Assembly (NCBI GenBank): GCA_030549775.1 | Contig: CM060174.1 | Span: 40,839,086-40,903,085, forward strand | Source of the DNA: Tamarix chinensis | Lineage: Eukaryota; Streptophyta; Magnoliopsida; Caryophyllales; Tamaricaceae | Length of the DNA: 64,000 bases | Direction of reading: 5' to 3' | Position numbers and translations under genes: made by a program | The notes under the pieces: model-generated | What the model was told of the DNA's origin: nothing | Database searches by the model: none | What the model saw: only the letters and a program-made list of their open reading frames with translations | In this document: positions 25,751 to 49,600 of the stretch, one piece after another | Position numbering within the stretch: the stretch's first letter is position 1 | Layout: every line of letters starts with the position of its first letter

Positions 25751-26552
25751 ATATATCAATATGGATCTTTATTTATATAATTTTTTTTAGAAATATTATA
25801 ATATAACTTTTTATTTTTCTGATAACCACAGTAAAAATATTTTAATTTACAAAATTATGGAAAAAAATGCCAAGTCAGCGTTCACACATAAATTGCACAT
25901 ACTAAGGGTATTAATTAATAATTTTATTTTAAAAATAATACGCATATTTTAGACACCGCAACATATAACATTTTATAATTTGTTAACGTTACGGGAAGGT
26001 TTTCTGCACATTATACATCTCCATTTCTCATGCATCCGCTTTGGGGTTTGATTCTGAACTTGTGTGTGGGCATTAGTATGCCGAGTCTGTTGACTGCGGC
26101 CGTAACGCTCTCCAATATGATGAAAATCCAGGAGACTCGGCCACGCCGACATGCAAGTGACGAGACTTGGCTGGCTACCTGCCACCCACCCTGGAGTGTA
26201 GTTTGGAACGTTCCACAATTGCATATCGCAGACTCGTCGTGAGTCGTGACTAACGAGTAACAAGCCAGATGGCTCCCCGCTGCGTGGCACCATATGTTGT
26301 GGCAAAGACACTAAACACTCCCAGCAAATTTACCAATTGGTACACAACATGATTTTTCCGCTTCACTTATTCTTGCCAAGACACCAGAAGGTTCAGTTTG
26401 TTTCCTGGCTAAACAAATCATAACAATGAAAGAATAGAAAGCTAACAAATGAGAACATTCTCTTCCGACTTTTGGTTTTCAATAAGACTCGCAAATTTAC
26501 AAGCTGAAATTTTGCCCTCCTGGGTGCCACACAGTTCCGTATCGCTCCCTCG
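25751..26552 (-). other. Region downstream of the receptor-kinase gene (3' UTR and flank)
   Basis: The stop codon of the receptor kinase is at 26553-26555. Base composition changes from AT-rich to balanced at about 26.0 kb. A CTTATT (AATAAG on the minus strand) near 26366 is a possible polyadenylation signal about 185 bp past the stop. An open frame of 112 codons at 25973-26311 (minus) has no motif I recognise and may be chance or an old remnant. Confidence 0.4.
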
Positions 26553-39434
<12,882 letters not shown>

Positions 39435-40751
39435 GGTGGAACAACAAAACGTTTCGAGAGTTGATGACAAAAAAGTAAAGATGATAGTAATCAACGAATT
39501 GAACTTAAGTATTGAGAGCGCCTCCTGTGGTTATATGCATTCATCATCTACTCTCATTTTGTAATATTTCGCTCGCAGTTGTTATAGAACTGAATCCATT
39601 TTCAATGACCTGCTGGCTGGTATAATCAGCTTCCTATCAATGTGAACGGGTACAATGGTTGAATCACTGTCTAAAACGACTGGTCTCCCATGTACTTTCA
39701 TTTGGATTTTATATAATCAACATTTGAATGGTTCTTCAGAAGAAAATGTCAGCGCAGATTACCGGAAAGCAATAACCTCAATTATCTACTTGCCATTGTT
39801 TATGCCCAAAATTTAAATATTCAGCACAAAACAAAGATAAGCATGGAACAGTTGCCATGCAATAAGACATGTTGAGGATTAAGGGAAATACAACAATTGT
39901 TAATGCAATCGGAAGTTACTTTAGTCTAAATATCATAATTGAGTGATTCAAACAAAAATATATAAATGAAAGTCGTATTAATATAATGAAAATTAGGTAC
40001 ACCAGCTTCCTGGAGGCGCATTTGAATACCTCAAACTCCAAATCCTCCTTCAGTCAATCCTGCCCGCTTGCCACTGGGCGTCCCGTTTATAGCCACCATG
40101 AGTCGGCGCTTTTAGCACTGACGGAAGGCCCGTTGAGCAAATAACATCGGTACCTGAGTCGCTCAGGAATTATGACTCTCAGAGTACTGCTAATCTATAA
40201 ATTGGCGAAAATTTTTATTATGATAAATGTGATAATTTTAGTAATTTTATAAGTTTTATAAAGGAAAAAATAGTTTGTAGTCCATTTAAATCAAAGTATT
40301 TAAAGTTATATAATTTATTTAGTATTTTGTCCATTTTTTTTGTATTTCAATATATATATACATATAGAGAATATTATCTGTACATTTATGTATAATTAGA
40401 TGTACATATTAGTATAAATATATGTACATAATATTTTATATTTAGAACTAAATATTTTAAAACCGTTTTGATTTTTATCCTATTAATTTTATTCAAATGA
40501 AGTGTAAAGAAAATTTTCCTTTTATAAAGTCAAAAATATGGGAGTCTATGATATTTCTTCTTTTTTCAATACACGTGGCCACCTTTTATTTTAAGTTTTT
40601 ATGAGTAAATTATATTTGATTTAGGCTATCAAAAATTATGAGTAAATTATCTTTGATTTAGGCTATTGGAAAAACTAAAATTCTATAGATCTAGACTTGA
40701 CATATTCATTATTTTTATCTATATAAATAAATATATCCATATTTATATAAA
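39435..40751 (-). promoter_or_regulatory. Upstream (promoter) region of the receptor-kinase gene
   Basis: A minus-strand TATATAAAA-like element at about 39706-39714 lies about 275 bp upstream of the start codon, a plausible TATA box with a 5' UTR of roughly 240 nt. The patch at 40.0-40.2 kb is less AT-rich than its surroundings. From about 40.2 kb the sequence is plain AT-rich up to element L2. Transcription start cannot be placed by eye. Confidence 0.35.
40747..40751. repeat. Target-site duplication of L2, left copy (ATAAA)
   Basis: ATAAA directly precedes the TGTAATCCCCC start and recurs directly after the TTACA end at 45934-45938. A 5-bp duplication is typical of Ty3/gypsy integration. 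Confidence 0.88.
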
Positions 40752-41079
40752 TGTAATCCCCCAAAAATTTTCGAAAATCTATATTTTAATAAATAACTTT
40801 ATTTGAAATAAAATTAACTAGTAAAATTATTTATTTTAATTATTTTATGGATTTTAGAGTATGTAAATTTGGATAAAAGTATTTAATAAATTAAAAATAA
40901 ATATTTTTCTATTTATCATATTATTTTATTTGAATAATTTTCTAAACTAATATTTTACCAACTTTATCCTTTTTAAACTTATATATTAGATTATAATAAA
41001 TTAAATTATTAAATTAAATAATTTATCAAGAATATTACACTTTATGATTTTATAAATTAATTTAATTTATTTCCCCTAT

Positions 41080-42270
41080 TTTCCCATTTTTCCTTTTTCT
41101 TTTCCTTCTCCTTTTCTCTTTTTCTTGTTTCTTCTCTTTTCCTTTTTCTCCCCCTTGGGCCGCCCGCCCCGCCTGCTCTCCCCTCTCCCCCGCGTGTTGG
41201 GTCTTCGGCCCGCCTCCTCCCTCTTCTCCCTCGCACACGCCGCCCAGCACACCAGCCCAAACGCCTCCTTATTTTTCCCCTCGACCGGCCGGCTCCCTCC
41301 TTTTCCTGCGCCGGTCCAGCCGCTCGCCCAGCCCTCTTCTCCTCTCTTCCTCTACCTCTGCCCGACACGCTCCCGTCGCCATGCCAGCCTGCAACTGCGC
41401 TCGCATGCCACCACCACCTGCTCCCTCTCCCTCTCTCTCTTCCCCCCATCATTTTCCTTCCCTTTCCAAGCCAAACCGGCCCTGGACCACAGCTCACACG
41501 TGACCCTCTCCCTTTCCTTCTTCTCCCCTCTCTTCCCCTGCCACCCGACCACCACCTGCCACCTGCAGCACAATCGCGGGCCAGCCCTGCCCCCTCTCTT
41601 CTCCCTCTTCTTTTTCTTCAGCTCCCAAGCCCTTCATTACCACATTTTTGAGCCCATCATCCCCTTCCCGAGCTCCCTCCTCTCTCTTTTCTCCTCCTTC
41701 CATTCGCTCCCCATTTTTCTTTTTCCACCGCCCTCCGCCGCTCGAACCACCAAGCCCAGCCCCTGCGCCGCCTTCTGCCACCGCCTACTACCACCCTGCA
41801 CCACCACACAGCCCCTTCGAGCCCTGCACTTCCTCCCTTATCCTCCCCTTCCTTTTTCTTCCCAGTTTTTCCCCTTACCGCCGAGCCACCTGCAACCACC
41901 TCTACCGCCGCCGTCCGGCCACCTCTGCTGCCACCCAACCCGCAGTTCGACACCCTGCAACCCCCTCTACAACCGCCATGTCTTAGTTGGCCAAAACCAA
42001 CTCTTGCACCCCTCCATTTTCCCCTCTCCTTTTCCTTCCTTCACAACCCCTTTCCCTCAACCCATCTTGGCATCCACCTTCGCCGCCTCTCCGCCGCCGT
42101 CTCCGCCGCCTTGAGCCGCCTCAAAACCACCCTTAGCCTCCACCTACAACCCCTCTTCACTTCTGCACCATTCCCCTGCCTTAGAACCTCCCCCAACCAC
42201 CTTCTTTTCTACCCTAAAGACCCTAACCCGAAAATGATAAATCTTGCTTCCTCCACCCCTCTTTGAGCCT
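41080..42270 (+). repeat. Pyrimidine-rich tract of L2
   Basis: C/T-dominated DNA with GCCGCC, CCACC and TTCTC words. It opens a frame of 329 codons at 41125-42114 plus several others on both strands. All are P/S/L-rich without domain signatures, and the related copy L3 does not keep one equivalent frame with the same start and stop. I treat them as non-coding. Confidence 0.75.
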
Positions 42271-42295
42271 TTTCCCTTCTCTTTTCTGCATGAAA

Positions 42296-42319
42296 CTCAC
42301 GCTGCTCATGCAGCGTGAG
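42296..42319 (+). other. Perfect 10-bp hairpin after the pyrimidine tract (CTCACGCTGC-TCAT-GCAGCGTGAG)
   Basis: The two arms are exact reverse complements around a 4-base loop. A degenerate counterpart lies at 52586-52609 in L3, and CATGAGC/GCATG words occupy the equivalent place in E, D, C and the gypsy LTR. Confidence 0.7.
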
Positions 42320-42949
42320 CTCCCCTTCATTTTAAAAATTATTTGGATAATTTTTAAGGTGTAATGGTATTTTATGTTAAGTGTTTTATTAATTAAAATT
42401 TATAAAGTTTTATACTTGGATTCTTATTTCTAACATAAATATGATGGATATTATTTTTAGGTGTTGAGTTGCTAATTATGCTTGGTAAGATTGATATTTT
42501 ACGGGATTAAGGTAACCGTTAATCCTCCCTTAAATATATGGGAAAACGCATGCTAGCACATTTAGGGTTTAGTATGATTTTATGCATGTTTTGTATGCTT
42601 AGCATGATATGTTTATGGTTTCTTATATTGTTTGTTAAAAAGAAAAAGCATGATAACTTTTGTGCCATATGTAGGTATGTTAAATAAAGGAGTTGGAATA
42701 TGGATAGAAATGTTAAATACTTGTTTATGATGTACCATGTTGTTAATGTATGAATGATGTTATTGTTTAAGGGTATTTTAGTAATTATGCTTATAAGGCA
42801 TATAAATCAATGTGTGTAGTTGCTAATGAGTATTATGTTGAAATTTGACAAGTTGGTGGACTTAGATGATAAAAAAATGAAGTATTAATATCATTATTTT
42901 ATGTAGTGTTAGTAAATTGATAAAAATGGTGAATAAAGGGGTTGAGTGG

Positions 42950-44100
42950 AAATTTTATAAGTGGAAAGGGTATTTCGGTAATTTTTGAGATTAAAGAATA
43001 ATATGGAAATTTTATGATTTAATGGTCAAATGATAATTTACAAGTAAAGGATAAAATTGTAAGTTGTGAGAAAGAAGGGTAAAATGGTAATTTTGGAAGT
43101 AGGGGTAAAATAGTAATTTTGGATGAAGGAGGGCATTATGGTAATTTTGGAGGTAAATGGGCAAAATCGTAATTTCATAAGTAAAGGGTAATATGGTAAA
43201 TTTTATAAGTGAATGGTGAAGTGGTAATTTATAAGCAAAGGGGTAATATGGTAATTTGGGAAAGAAGGGAAAAATGGTAATTATGTATGGAAAGATAAAG
43301 ATGGTAATCTTGGATGTGAAAGGGTAAAATAGTAATTTTGGATGAAGGAGGGCATTATGGTAATTTTGGAGGTAAAGGGGAAAAATCGTAATTTCATAAG
43401 TAAAGGGTAATATGGTAAATTTTATAAGTGAATGGTGAAGTGGTAATTTATAAGTAAAGGGGTAATATGGTAATTTGGGAAAGAAGGGTAAAATGGTAAT
43501 TTTGTAAATAAAATGATATTATGGTAAACTTGGGAGTAAGGGGTAACGTGGTAATTATAATAACGACAAACGATAATTTAGAAATTAAATTATGATTGTA
43601 GAAGGGCAATTGGATAAGTATGATGCTATAGAAGGGTAATTTGGTAAATTAACCAATTAAAGGGCATTATGGTAATTTTAAATATGGACAAGGGTAAAAT
43701 TGGTAATTGTAATTATGAAGAGGGGTAAATTATTTATGAGGAAGGTTAATTTGGAATTTATGATAATTGAAAAGGGTAAATGGCAATTAAAAATAATTGA
43801 GAGAGGTAAAATGGTAATTATGATAAGGAGAAGGGCAATTTGGTAATTTATCCAACTCAAGGGCAATTTAGTAATTATAACAAAGGAGAAGTGCGATTTG
43901 GTAATATAACCAACCAAAAGGGAAATATGATAAGCGGAGTAATTATGAGGGGTGAATGGTGATCTAAAAAGTGTAAGAGACAATTTGGTAATCTAAAGTG
44001 GACAAGGGGTAATTTGGTAATTATGCAACCTTAAGGGTAATATGGTAATTTATCAAGAAAGGAATGGATACTTAACAATTATATAAGTAAAGGGCAAATG
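42950..44100 (+). repeat. GGTAATTT-type short tandem repeats of L2
   Basis: Units of roughly 20-35 bp such as AAGGGTAAAATGGTAATTTT recur for over 1 kb. Inside lies a much younger tandem duplication with period 219 bp (about 43100-43495). A matching zone exists in L3 at about 53.25-53.85 kb. Confidence 0.8.
43100..43495 (+). repeat. Near-identical tandem duplication, period 219 bp
   Basis: GGATGAAGGAGGGCATTATG occurs at 43121 and at 43340, and the bases around and after it match for most of 180 bp with only a few differences. Confidence 0.85.
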
Positions 44101-44759
44101 AGTAATTTATACCTAAAATGTCTTTGGAATTGTGGACCTTTATTATATGATTAAATAATGCTGATTAGCTAAGTAAGAGTATCTAATGATTAGTATGGCC
44201 TTGAGGGTTTCTCTGTGACATCCTGGATAATCCTCTAAATAAGAAACGATTAATGATATCGAAATGATTGAAAGTGAATAAGTATCGGATTATCGTGATT
44301 TTCGTGATCGCCTTAATTAAGATACTATTACTTAAAGTGAAAGACCTCGAGATCGGGAATGGTGACTCCTTAGGGATCACTACCCTAAGGACGTGGTTTA
44401 GTCCACGATTATTCTGGTATTTGCTGGTGTGCCTTTGTGCCCCAGCCAGGCCCTATATCTTACTCTTTCTAGCTCTACGGACCTAGTTAGGGGGTATGCA
44501 TACTTATGGATTAGATGTCCTTGTCGGTAGGGTACTGAGTTAGCTTTATGCACCAGTACGACCAGGGTACCTTTGCGTCCTTGGGTTCATGGTTAAAGGG
44601 TACTGAGTAGCTGATATGCACCGGTACGACCGGTGTACCTTTGTGTCCCGGGTTATCGATCTCCCATTCGAGGCAAATAAATATGATTGATGTGCTGATT
44701 AAAGAAAGGAAAGATACTATTATTGAAAGTGGAATATTAATGAGCCGGGCCCAGATGAT

Positions 44760-45235
44760 TATGATATTGAGTACTGGTCCATCGGTTATAATAGTGGCCA
44801 GGAGCGTTGTGCCCTGAATGATGAGTTATATGTATCCCGGTCCACCGGTTATAATAGTGGCCAGGAGGGTTGTGCCCTGGATGATGATTCTTTATATATT
44901 TCGGTCCACCGGTTATAATAGTGGCTAGGAGCGTTGTGCCCTGGATGATGAGTTATCTGTATTCCGGTCCACCGGCAATAATAGTGGGGGTCCCGAGCTC
45001 AATAAAATTGGTTATGTATGTGAATAAGATTATGGAAAAATATTAATCACTTATAGTGGAACACCATGTGAGTCGGGGCCAGACCGGTCCACCGGCAAAT
45101 AATAGTGGTTAGGTGCGTTCTGCCCTGTGTGTTTATCTTCCGGTCCACCGGCAATATTAGTGGTCAGAGGTGTTCTGCCCTGAGTGTATACTTTCCAGTC
45201 CACCGGCTATAATAGTGGGGTTCTCGCACTCACAT
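44760..45235 (+). repeat. Tandem units with CCACCGG-TATAATAGTGG core in L2
   Basis: The core CGGTCCACCGGTTATAATAG followed by TGGCCAGGAGCGTT recurs about every 50-65 bp (near 44776, 44838, 44900, 44962, 45088, 45138 and 45197). Short CCAC/GTGG arms frame each TATAATA centre. Homologous clusters lie in L3, H, J, G and K. Confidence 0.8.
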
Positions 45236-45786
45236 GGATATAAAATATGATATTGATTGAATGATGAGGGAATAATGGCTTAAGGCCAGAATGTACTGAT
45301 CTTACACTATGACATGGCTTAAGGGCCAAAGATGTCGATCGTGAATTATAACTTGTGTTACGTGTTATTGTTACGTATGCATCTCTCATTATTTATATGT
45401 GCGTGACTTGCATTATGTACCGTATGCGGGCCTGTCTTTAAGTGTGGTATTAAAGGGTTACTCAGTACCGTAGTACTGAAGGGATTCCCTTTATGGGGCC
45501 CCTGCCTATTCAATGGGCAGTGCCCTTGCAGGTTTTTCAAGTACTACTCAAGTGGGTTATGGGAAGGAGAGTAAGGAATTTTCCGGTATCATGGCTTTTT
45601 CTCTTTCTCATTTAAATTCTTGGTTTTAAATGTTAACATTGTTAATGTAACCACCATTGGTGGATTTTATTCCCGAAAACGATTTGATGCGCTACTCTAA
45701 TTTAAATATGTTGAAGTTCTTGCAATTTACTCTGATTTATGCATGTTGAACGTCTTTCGAATTGTATTTCATTTTCTTAGCCTTAG

Positions 45787-45832
45787 CACTTGGTACGGGA
45801 ACGGTATGAGTGAACCGGTCTGGTACTAAGTG
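45787..45832 (+). other. Conserved stem-loop near the 3' end of L2
   Basis: CACTTGGTAC (45787-45796) pairs with GTACTAAGTG (45823-45832), with an inner CGGT/ACCG pair. The same structure is at 55446-55491 in L3 (perfect 10-bp outer stem) and 63348-63393 in K. It starts about 100-145 bp before the terminal TTACA. Confidence 0.7.
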
Positions 45833-45938
45833 TGGCAGTAACACTCCTAAAGTTCACGTTTTATTTATCTGCTTCCGCTAATATTCCTTTTAATTAACGA
45901 AATTTTTCAGTAGTGATTTTTGGGGGTGTTACAATAAA

Positions 45939-46480
45939 TTCAACCCATATATCTGTAAGTTATTTAATGAGAATTGTTATTTATAATGACAAGAGAGAAT
46001 CTTCCTAACATTATAAACTACTTACGATAATTTATATCACCAAGAGTAGGTAATTTCCACCACATACATATTGTATCTTAATTTCTAATTTAAAATATAA
46101 ATATTTAATATTTACAAAAACATTCCTATTTTTTTCTTGGCATTAAAATATTTTAGTTTATTGAGAGTTTTATAATAAGTTCATCCAACCATAAGAGATA
46201 GTTTCTGTCAACTATTATAGATAGTTTTCTAACTTGAAACATAGTTACCTAATATTTATAAAAATGTTACCATTTTTATTTCTAATAATCAAATACTATA
46301 TTTTCATGATAAACTTTTATAGTAGTATCTTTCATCAACTGAAAGTAATTTCCATTACCTAGTACTTGTTTGGATGGGATAATAGGGGTGACAAAAGTTT
46401 TCTCTTTATTTTACATATCTTATATAACATATTTGAATTTTAAAAAAAAAAGTTGGACAAATACTCATTTTAGATATTAA
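45939..46480. other. AT-rich sequence between L2 and G
   Basis: No gene, RNA gene or clear repeat boundary was recognised. It contains two imperfect GATAGTTTTCT / CAACTATTATAGATAG phrases that suggest older repeat DNA. Confidence 0.4.
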
Positions 46481-46877
46481 GGTAATACCCTAAAATTTAT
46501 CTAATATTAATTCCAAATAACTAAAACGTTAACTCAATTCTAATATTAAGAAATTGATATTTTTTTACTTACCCAAATTCTTTAATCTAAAATATTGGCC
46601 TAATTGTAATCTTTATTCTATAAAATTTATATTTCTCTTTAACCTAAACCTAACATTGGATAGTTATTATCTTAAACTATTTTAATATAAATCTAATTTT
46701 AAAACCATACATATTTTTCTTTTCCCTTTTTCCTTTTTTCCTTTTATTTTTCTCCTTTTCCTTTTCTTTTTTTCTTCTATTCCCCACTTACCTAATCAAC
46801 TCATTTTTCTACTTCCTCCTTCTTTCCCTACATAAAATTTTCCAAATCAAACTTCCTCTAACATGCCCTCCTTCTAG
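46481..46877 (+). mobile_element. LTR-like element G, part 1 (start), host of the gypsy insertion
   Basis: It starts with a decayed GGTAATACCCTAAAATTTAT, followed by an AT-rich lead and the beginning of a pyrimidine tract, the usual order of this family. The tract is cut by the TGTAGAAGCATCCCC start of a Ty3/gypsy LTR at about 46878 and appears to resume at about 57.7 kb. The start is uncertain by a few bases. Confidence 0.45.
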
Positions 46878-47120
46878 TGTAGAAGCATCCCCTTCATCTA
46901 ATCCCATCTTAAACACCCTCCCCCCCCCAAATTAGAGGACCCTAAAATTCTTCTAATTTGGGAATGTGTCCACAAACTTTCTTCTGTCACTTTCCCTTTC
47001 CAACCCCCTTCTTTTTCTTTTTCTTTTAACACACTATAGGAAAACAAATGCATCCCAAATCTGCCACCATTTTACATAAGAAAGTCCACCATGCATGAGC
47101 CATGCAATCTTGCTCCAACC
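46878..47120 (+). mobile_element. 5' LTR (first part) of a deleted Ty3/gypsy element
   Basis: AGCATCCCCTTCATCTAATC and the following ~230 bp match the 3' LTR start at 56625 (AGCATCCCCTTCAACTAATC). The LTR is interrupted by element H near 47.11-47.15 kb and continues at 55945. Confidence 0.6.
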
Positions 47121-48639
47121 CCAAAGCCCTAATTTTAAGAATTATAGCTAATTAAGGATTTATTTTGGAATTTATTAAATAAATTATTTTATTTAAAATA
47201 AGAGGGAGCAAATTGGGCCAAATCAATAGGAAATTTATAAATAATATAATTAGAGAAAATTATAGTGATTTGATAATTGAAATGGAATTTGGGAATAATT
47301 TTTTGAAAATCCTAAATTAATATAAAAAGGGAATTAAATATTATTTTATTAAAAATATTATTTTTTTTAAATATCTCAAAATACCAAAATATTCTAAATA
47401 TTTGAAAGTACCTTTTTTCTGGTTTCCTTTTTCGTTTTCTTTCTTTCTTTTGTTTCCTATTTCTTCCCTTTTCCTTCTTCTTCTTTTCTTTTTCTTCCTC
47501 CTCCCCGACCTAGGCCAGCTTAGCAGCCCATTTCCCATTTCCCCTTCCCCCTTTCTTCTCCTTCGGCGTGACCCAGTGCTTCGCATTTTGTCCTCATTTT
47601 TACCCCCAACCACCCTACCGGTCCATTTCTTTTTCTTTTCTTTCTTTCTTTTTCACTAGCTGCCCGGTCCACCTCCTCTTTCTTCTTCCCCCCGGTTATC
47701 CTGCAACTCCCCTAAGAATCTCTCCACTAACTATGCCCGATTGACTTGCCATTCTTGCTTTCTATTCCCCATTGATTCGCCTACCGTTTCGACCTAACCA
47801 CTCCTCCCCTCTTCTCGCACGATTTCTCCTTCTCCATGGCCAATCATAGCCAGCCATAGCAGCTTACGCAGGCCTGTCTTTGCCGGCCTGTGAGCCCTAA
47901 CCTACTTACCCCTATTCTTCCATTTTTCCCCTAACCTTATCCCCCTCCTTTGGCTCTATAAATACCCCATAGGCTGCATTGGTCAAACTTTTGTTTCCAG
48001 CTTAAAAAAATCACTCCTTTGTGCCACCACCCGATCAAAAGCCCTTGACACTGCCTTTGCTCAACGCTGCCACTTGAGCCACCCACAACACCACTCCTTG
48101 TATCACCCTCTACCGAACTATGACACCCTCCTCCCTCGATTTGCCTTGTACGAGCCACCCTATCTGTGCAAAGTTTCCTTCTCAATCAACGACTCCTATA
48201 CTCTTACCACCCTTCACACCATTGTCCACCACCACTCCCGCCACAACCACTGCCCCTTACACTTCCCAAAAACACCTACAAACCTTCCTCTACCTCCCCT
48301 TATCCTCCTTTTCCCTTTCCTCCTCCTCCTCCTTCCTCCTCCCTCCTCTTCCACCACTTTTGACCACCACATCCATCGTTGTGCGCCGCCACCTTTGGTC
48401 GCAACACCACCCTCATTCCAACCCTCTCAACTTGGGAAATCTCAATCACCCCAAATTTCACCCTCAATCTCCCAATCCTATTCCCAGCACTCAATTATCT
48501 CTTTTTTCTCCCTTTTTTCCTGCCATTGCCACCGGCATCGTGCACTGCCACTAGTGCCATCAGTCACTACCAACCCTAAGTGGTACCTAAACCCTCTCAA
48601 CCCTAATTAATTAAGACTTATTTATTTTAATTGTGTTAT

Positions 48640-48900
48640 ATTATTATTGTTGTTGTTTTTGTTGTTGTTGTTGTTATTGTTGTTATTATTATTATTGTCA
48701 TTATTATCACTATATAGGGTCGAGACCCTATTTTATAATTATTTCAATTATTATTATCATCATCATTATTATTATTAGTATTAGTATTAGTATCATTATT
48801 ATTATTAGGGTAAAATCTTCAAACCTTGTATTATCATCTTTTCCAATATTAATATTATTACTATTATCCTTAGCAATATTAGTATTTTGTTAGTGTTGCT
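48640..48900 (+). repeat. ATT/GTT microsatellite zone of H with hairpin
   Basis: Long imperfect TTG and ATT trinucleotide runs surround a perfect 7-bp hairpin TAGGGTC-GA-GACCCTA at 48715-48730. The homologous zone in J carries hairpins of different sequence but the same pairing. Confidence 0.75.
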
Positions 48901-49439
48901 ATTATTATATTATTATTTTATTTATAACCCTAATCTTAGAATAAACTAGGAAATAATATTATTTTTGGTAGGAGGGAACCTAGCCCTTAGTTTTCCTCTT
49001 ATAGATGAATCGAGTCAAAACCCTAAGGAGGCGTAGGAGTGTGATCCAATACCGGTGTCATGTTAGGTAAGGGTATAGCTAAGGCCTTATGCGTGCTATG
49101 TGTTGTATATGCCTTGGGTTATCATATGTTGTGTGACATGTGCTATTAGTTTGATTATTTAATGTGTAGTGCAGCTTGGAGTTGAGGTATGCTCATGTGC
49201 TCTCTTATGGTATGTGTTAATATGTATATGTGGTGAAATGTGATGTAATGTGTTATGGCCCTTTAGGACATGCATGTGAGGATATTAATATGGTATTGTG
49301 AGATGGAAAGATGAAAAATAAAAATGGGAGAGTAAGGTGACTAAGGGAAGATAAGGTGGATATTGTAGGTGGGTTTGACCTAAATATTTCATGATCCATG
49401 AGTAGAAGAATAAAAGAGAAATTAAAGCAAAATAAAGTG

Positions 49440-49600
49440 GATAAACTTTGCATGGAAGAATCTAGGGTTTTTCATGGAGGAATCTAGGATTTTGCATGGA
49501 AGAATCTATGTTTTGCATGGGAGAATATAGGGTTTGTATGAGAGTTTTAGTGTTTTGCATGAAAATTCGAGGGTTTGCATGGGATGGATAAAAGTCTCCA
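49440..49600 (+). repeat. Short tandem repeat GCATGGAAGAATCTAGGGTTT in H
   Basis: Four or five degenerate copies of about 25-30 bp with the words TGCATGG, GAATCTA and GGGTTT. The reverse-complement repeat in J (61.37-61.83 kb) is longer. Confidence 0.7.

Larger units (their letters stand above)
40752..45933 (+). mobile_element. Complete LTR-like element L2 (5182 bp) with 5-bp target duplication
   Basis: It starts TGTAATCCCCCAAAAATTTT, ends TTTTTGGGGGTGTTACA and is flanked by ATAAA. Order inside: AT-rich lead, pyrimidine tract (41.08-42.27 kb), a short hairpin (42296-42319), GGTAATTT-type repeats (42.95-44.1 kb), a block with tandem CCACCGG-TATAATAGTGG units (44.76-45.23 kb), the CCTATTCAATGGGCAGTG block (45.5 kb) and a stem-loop at 45787-45832. 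No pol, gag or transposase is visible. Best reading: an intact, very long solo LTR with Tekay/Del-like termini; a non-autonomous element is the alternative. K (63248 onward) is a close copy. Confidence 0.87.

Noticed and set aside
25973..26311. 112-codon minus-strand frame next to the receptor-kinase 3' end
   Set aside because: No recognisable domain, no homologous feature seen, and the position fits 3' flank; could be an old gene fragment but nothing supports it.
41125..42114. 329-codon open frame in L2 and similar P/S/L-rich frames in L3, H, B, A and G
   Set aside because: They follow the pyrimidine tract, lack domains, differ in start and stop between related copies, and equally long frames overlap on the other strand.
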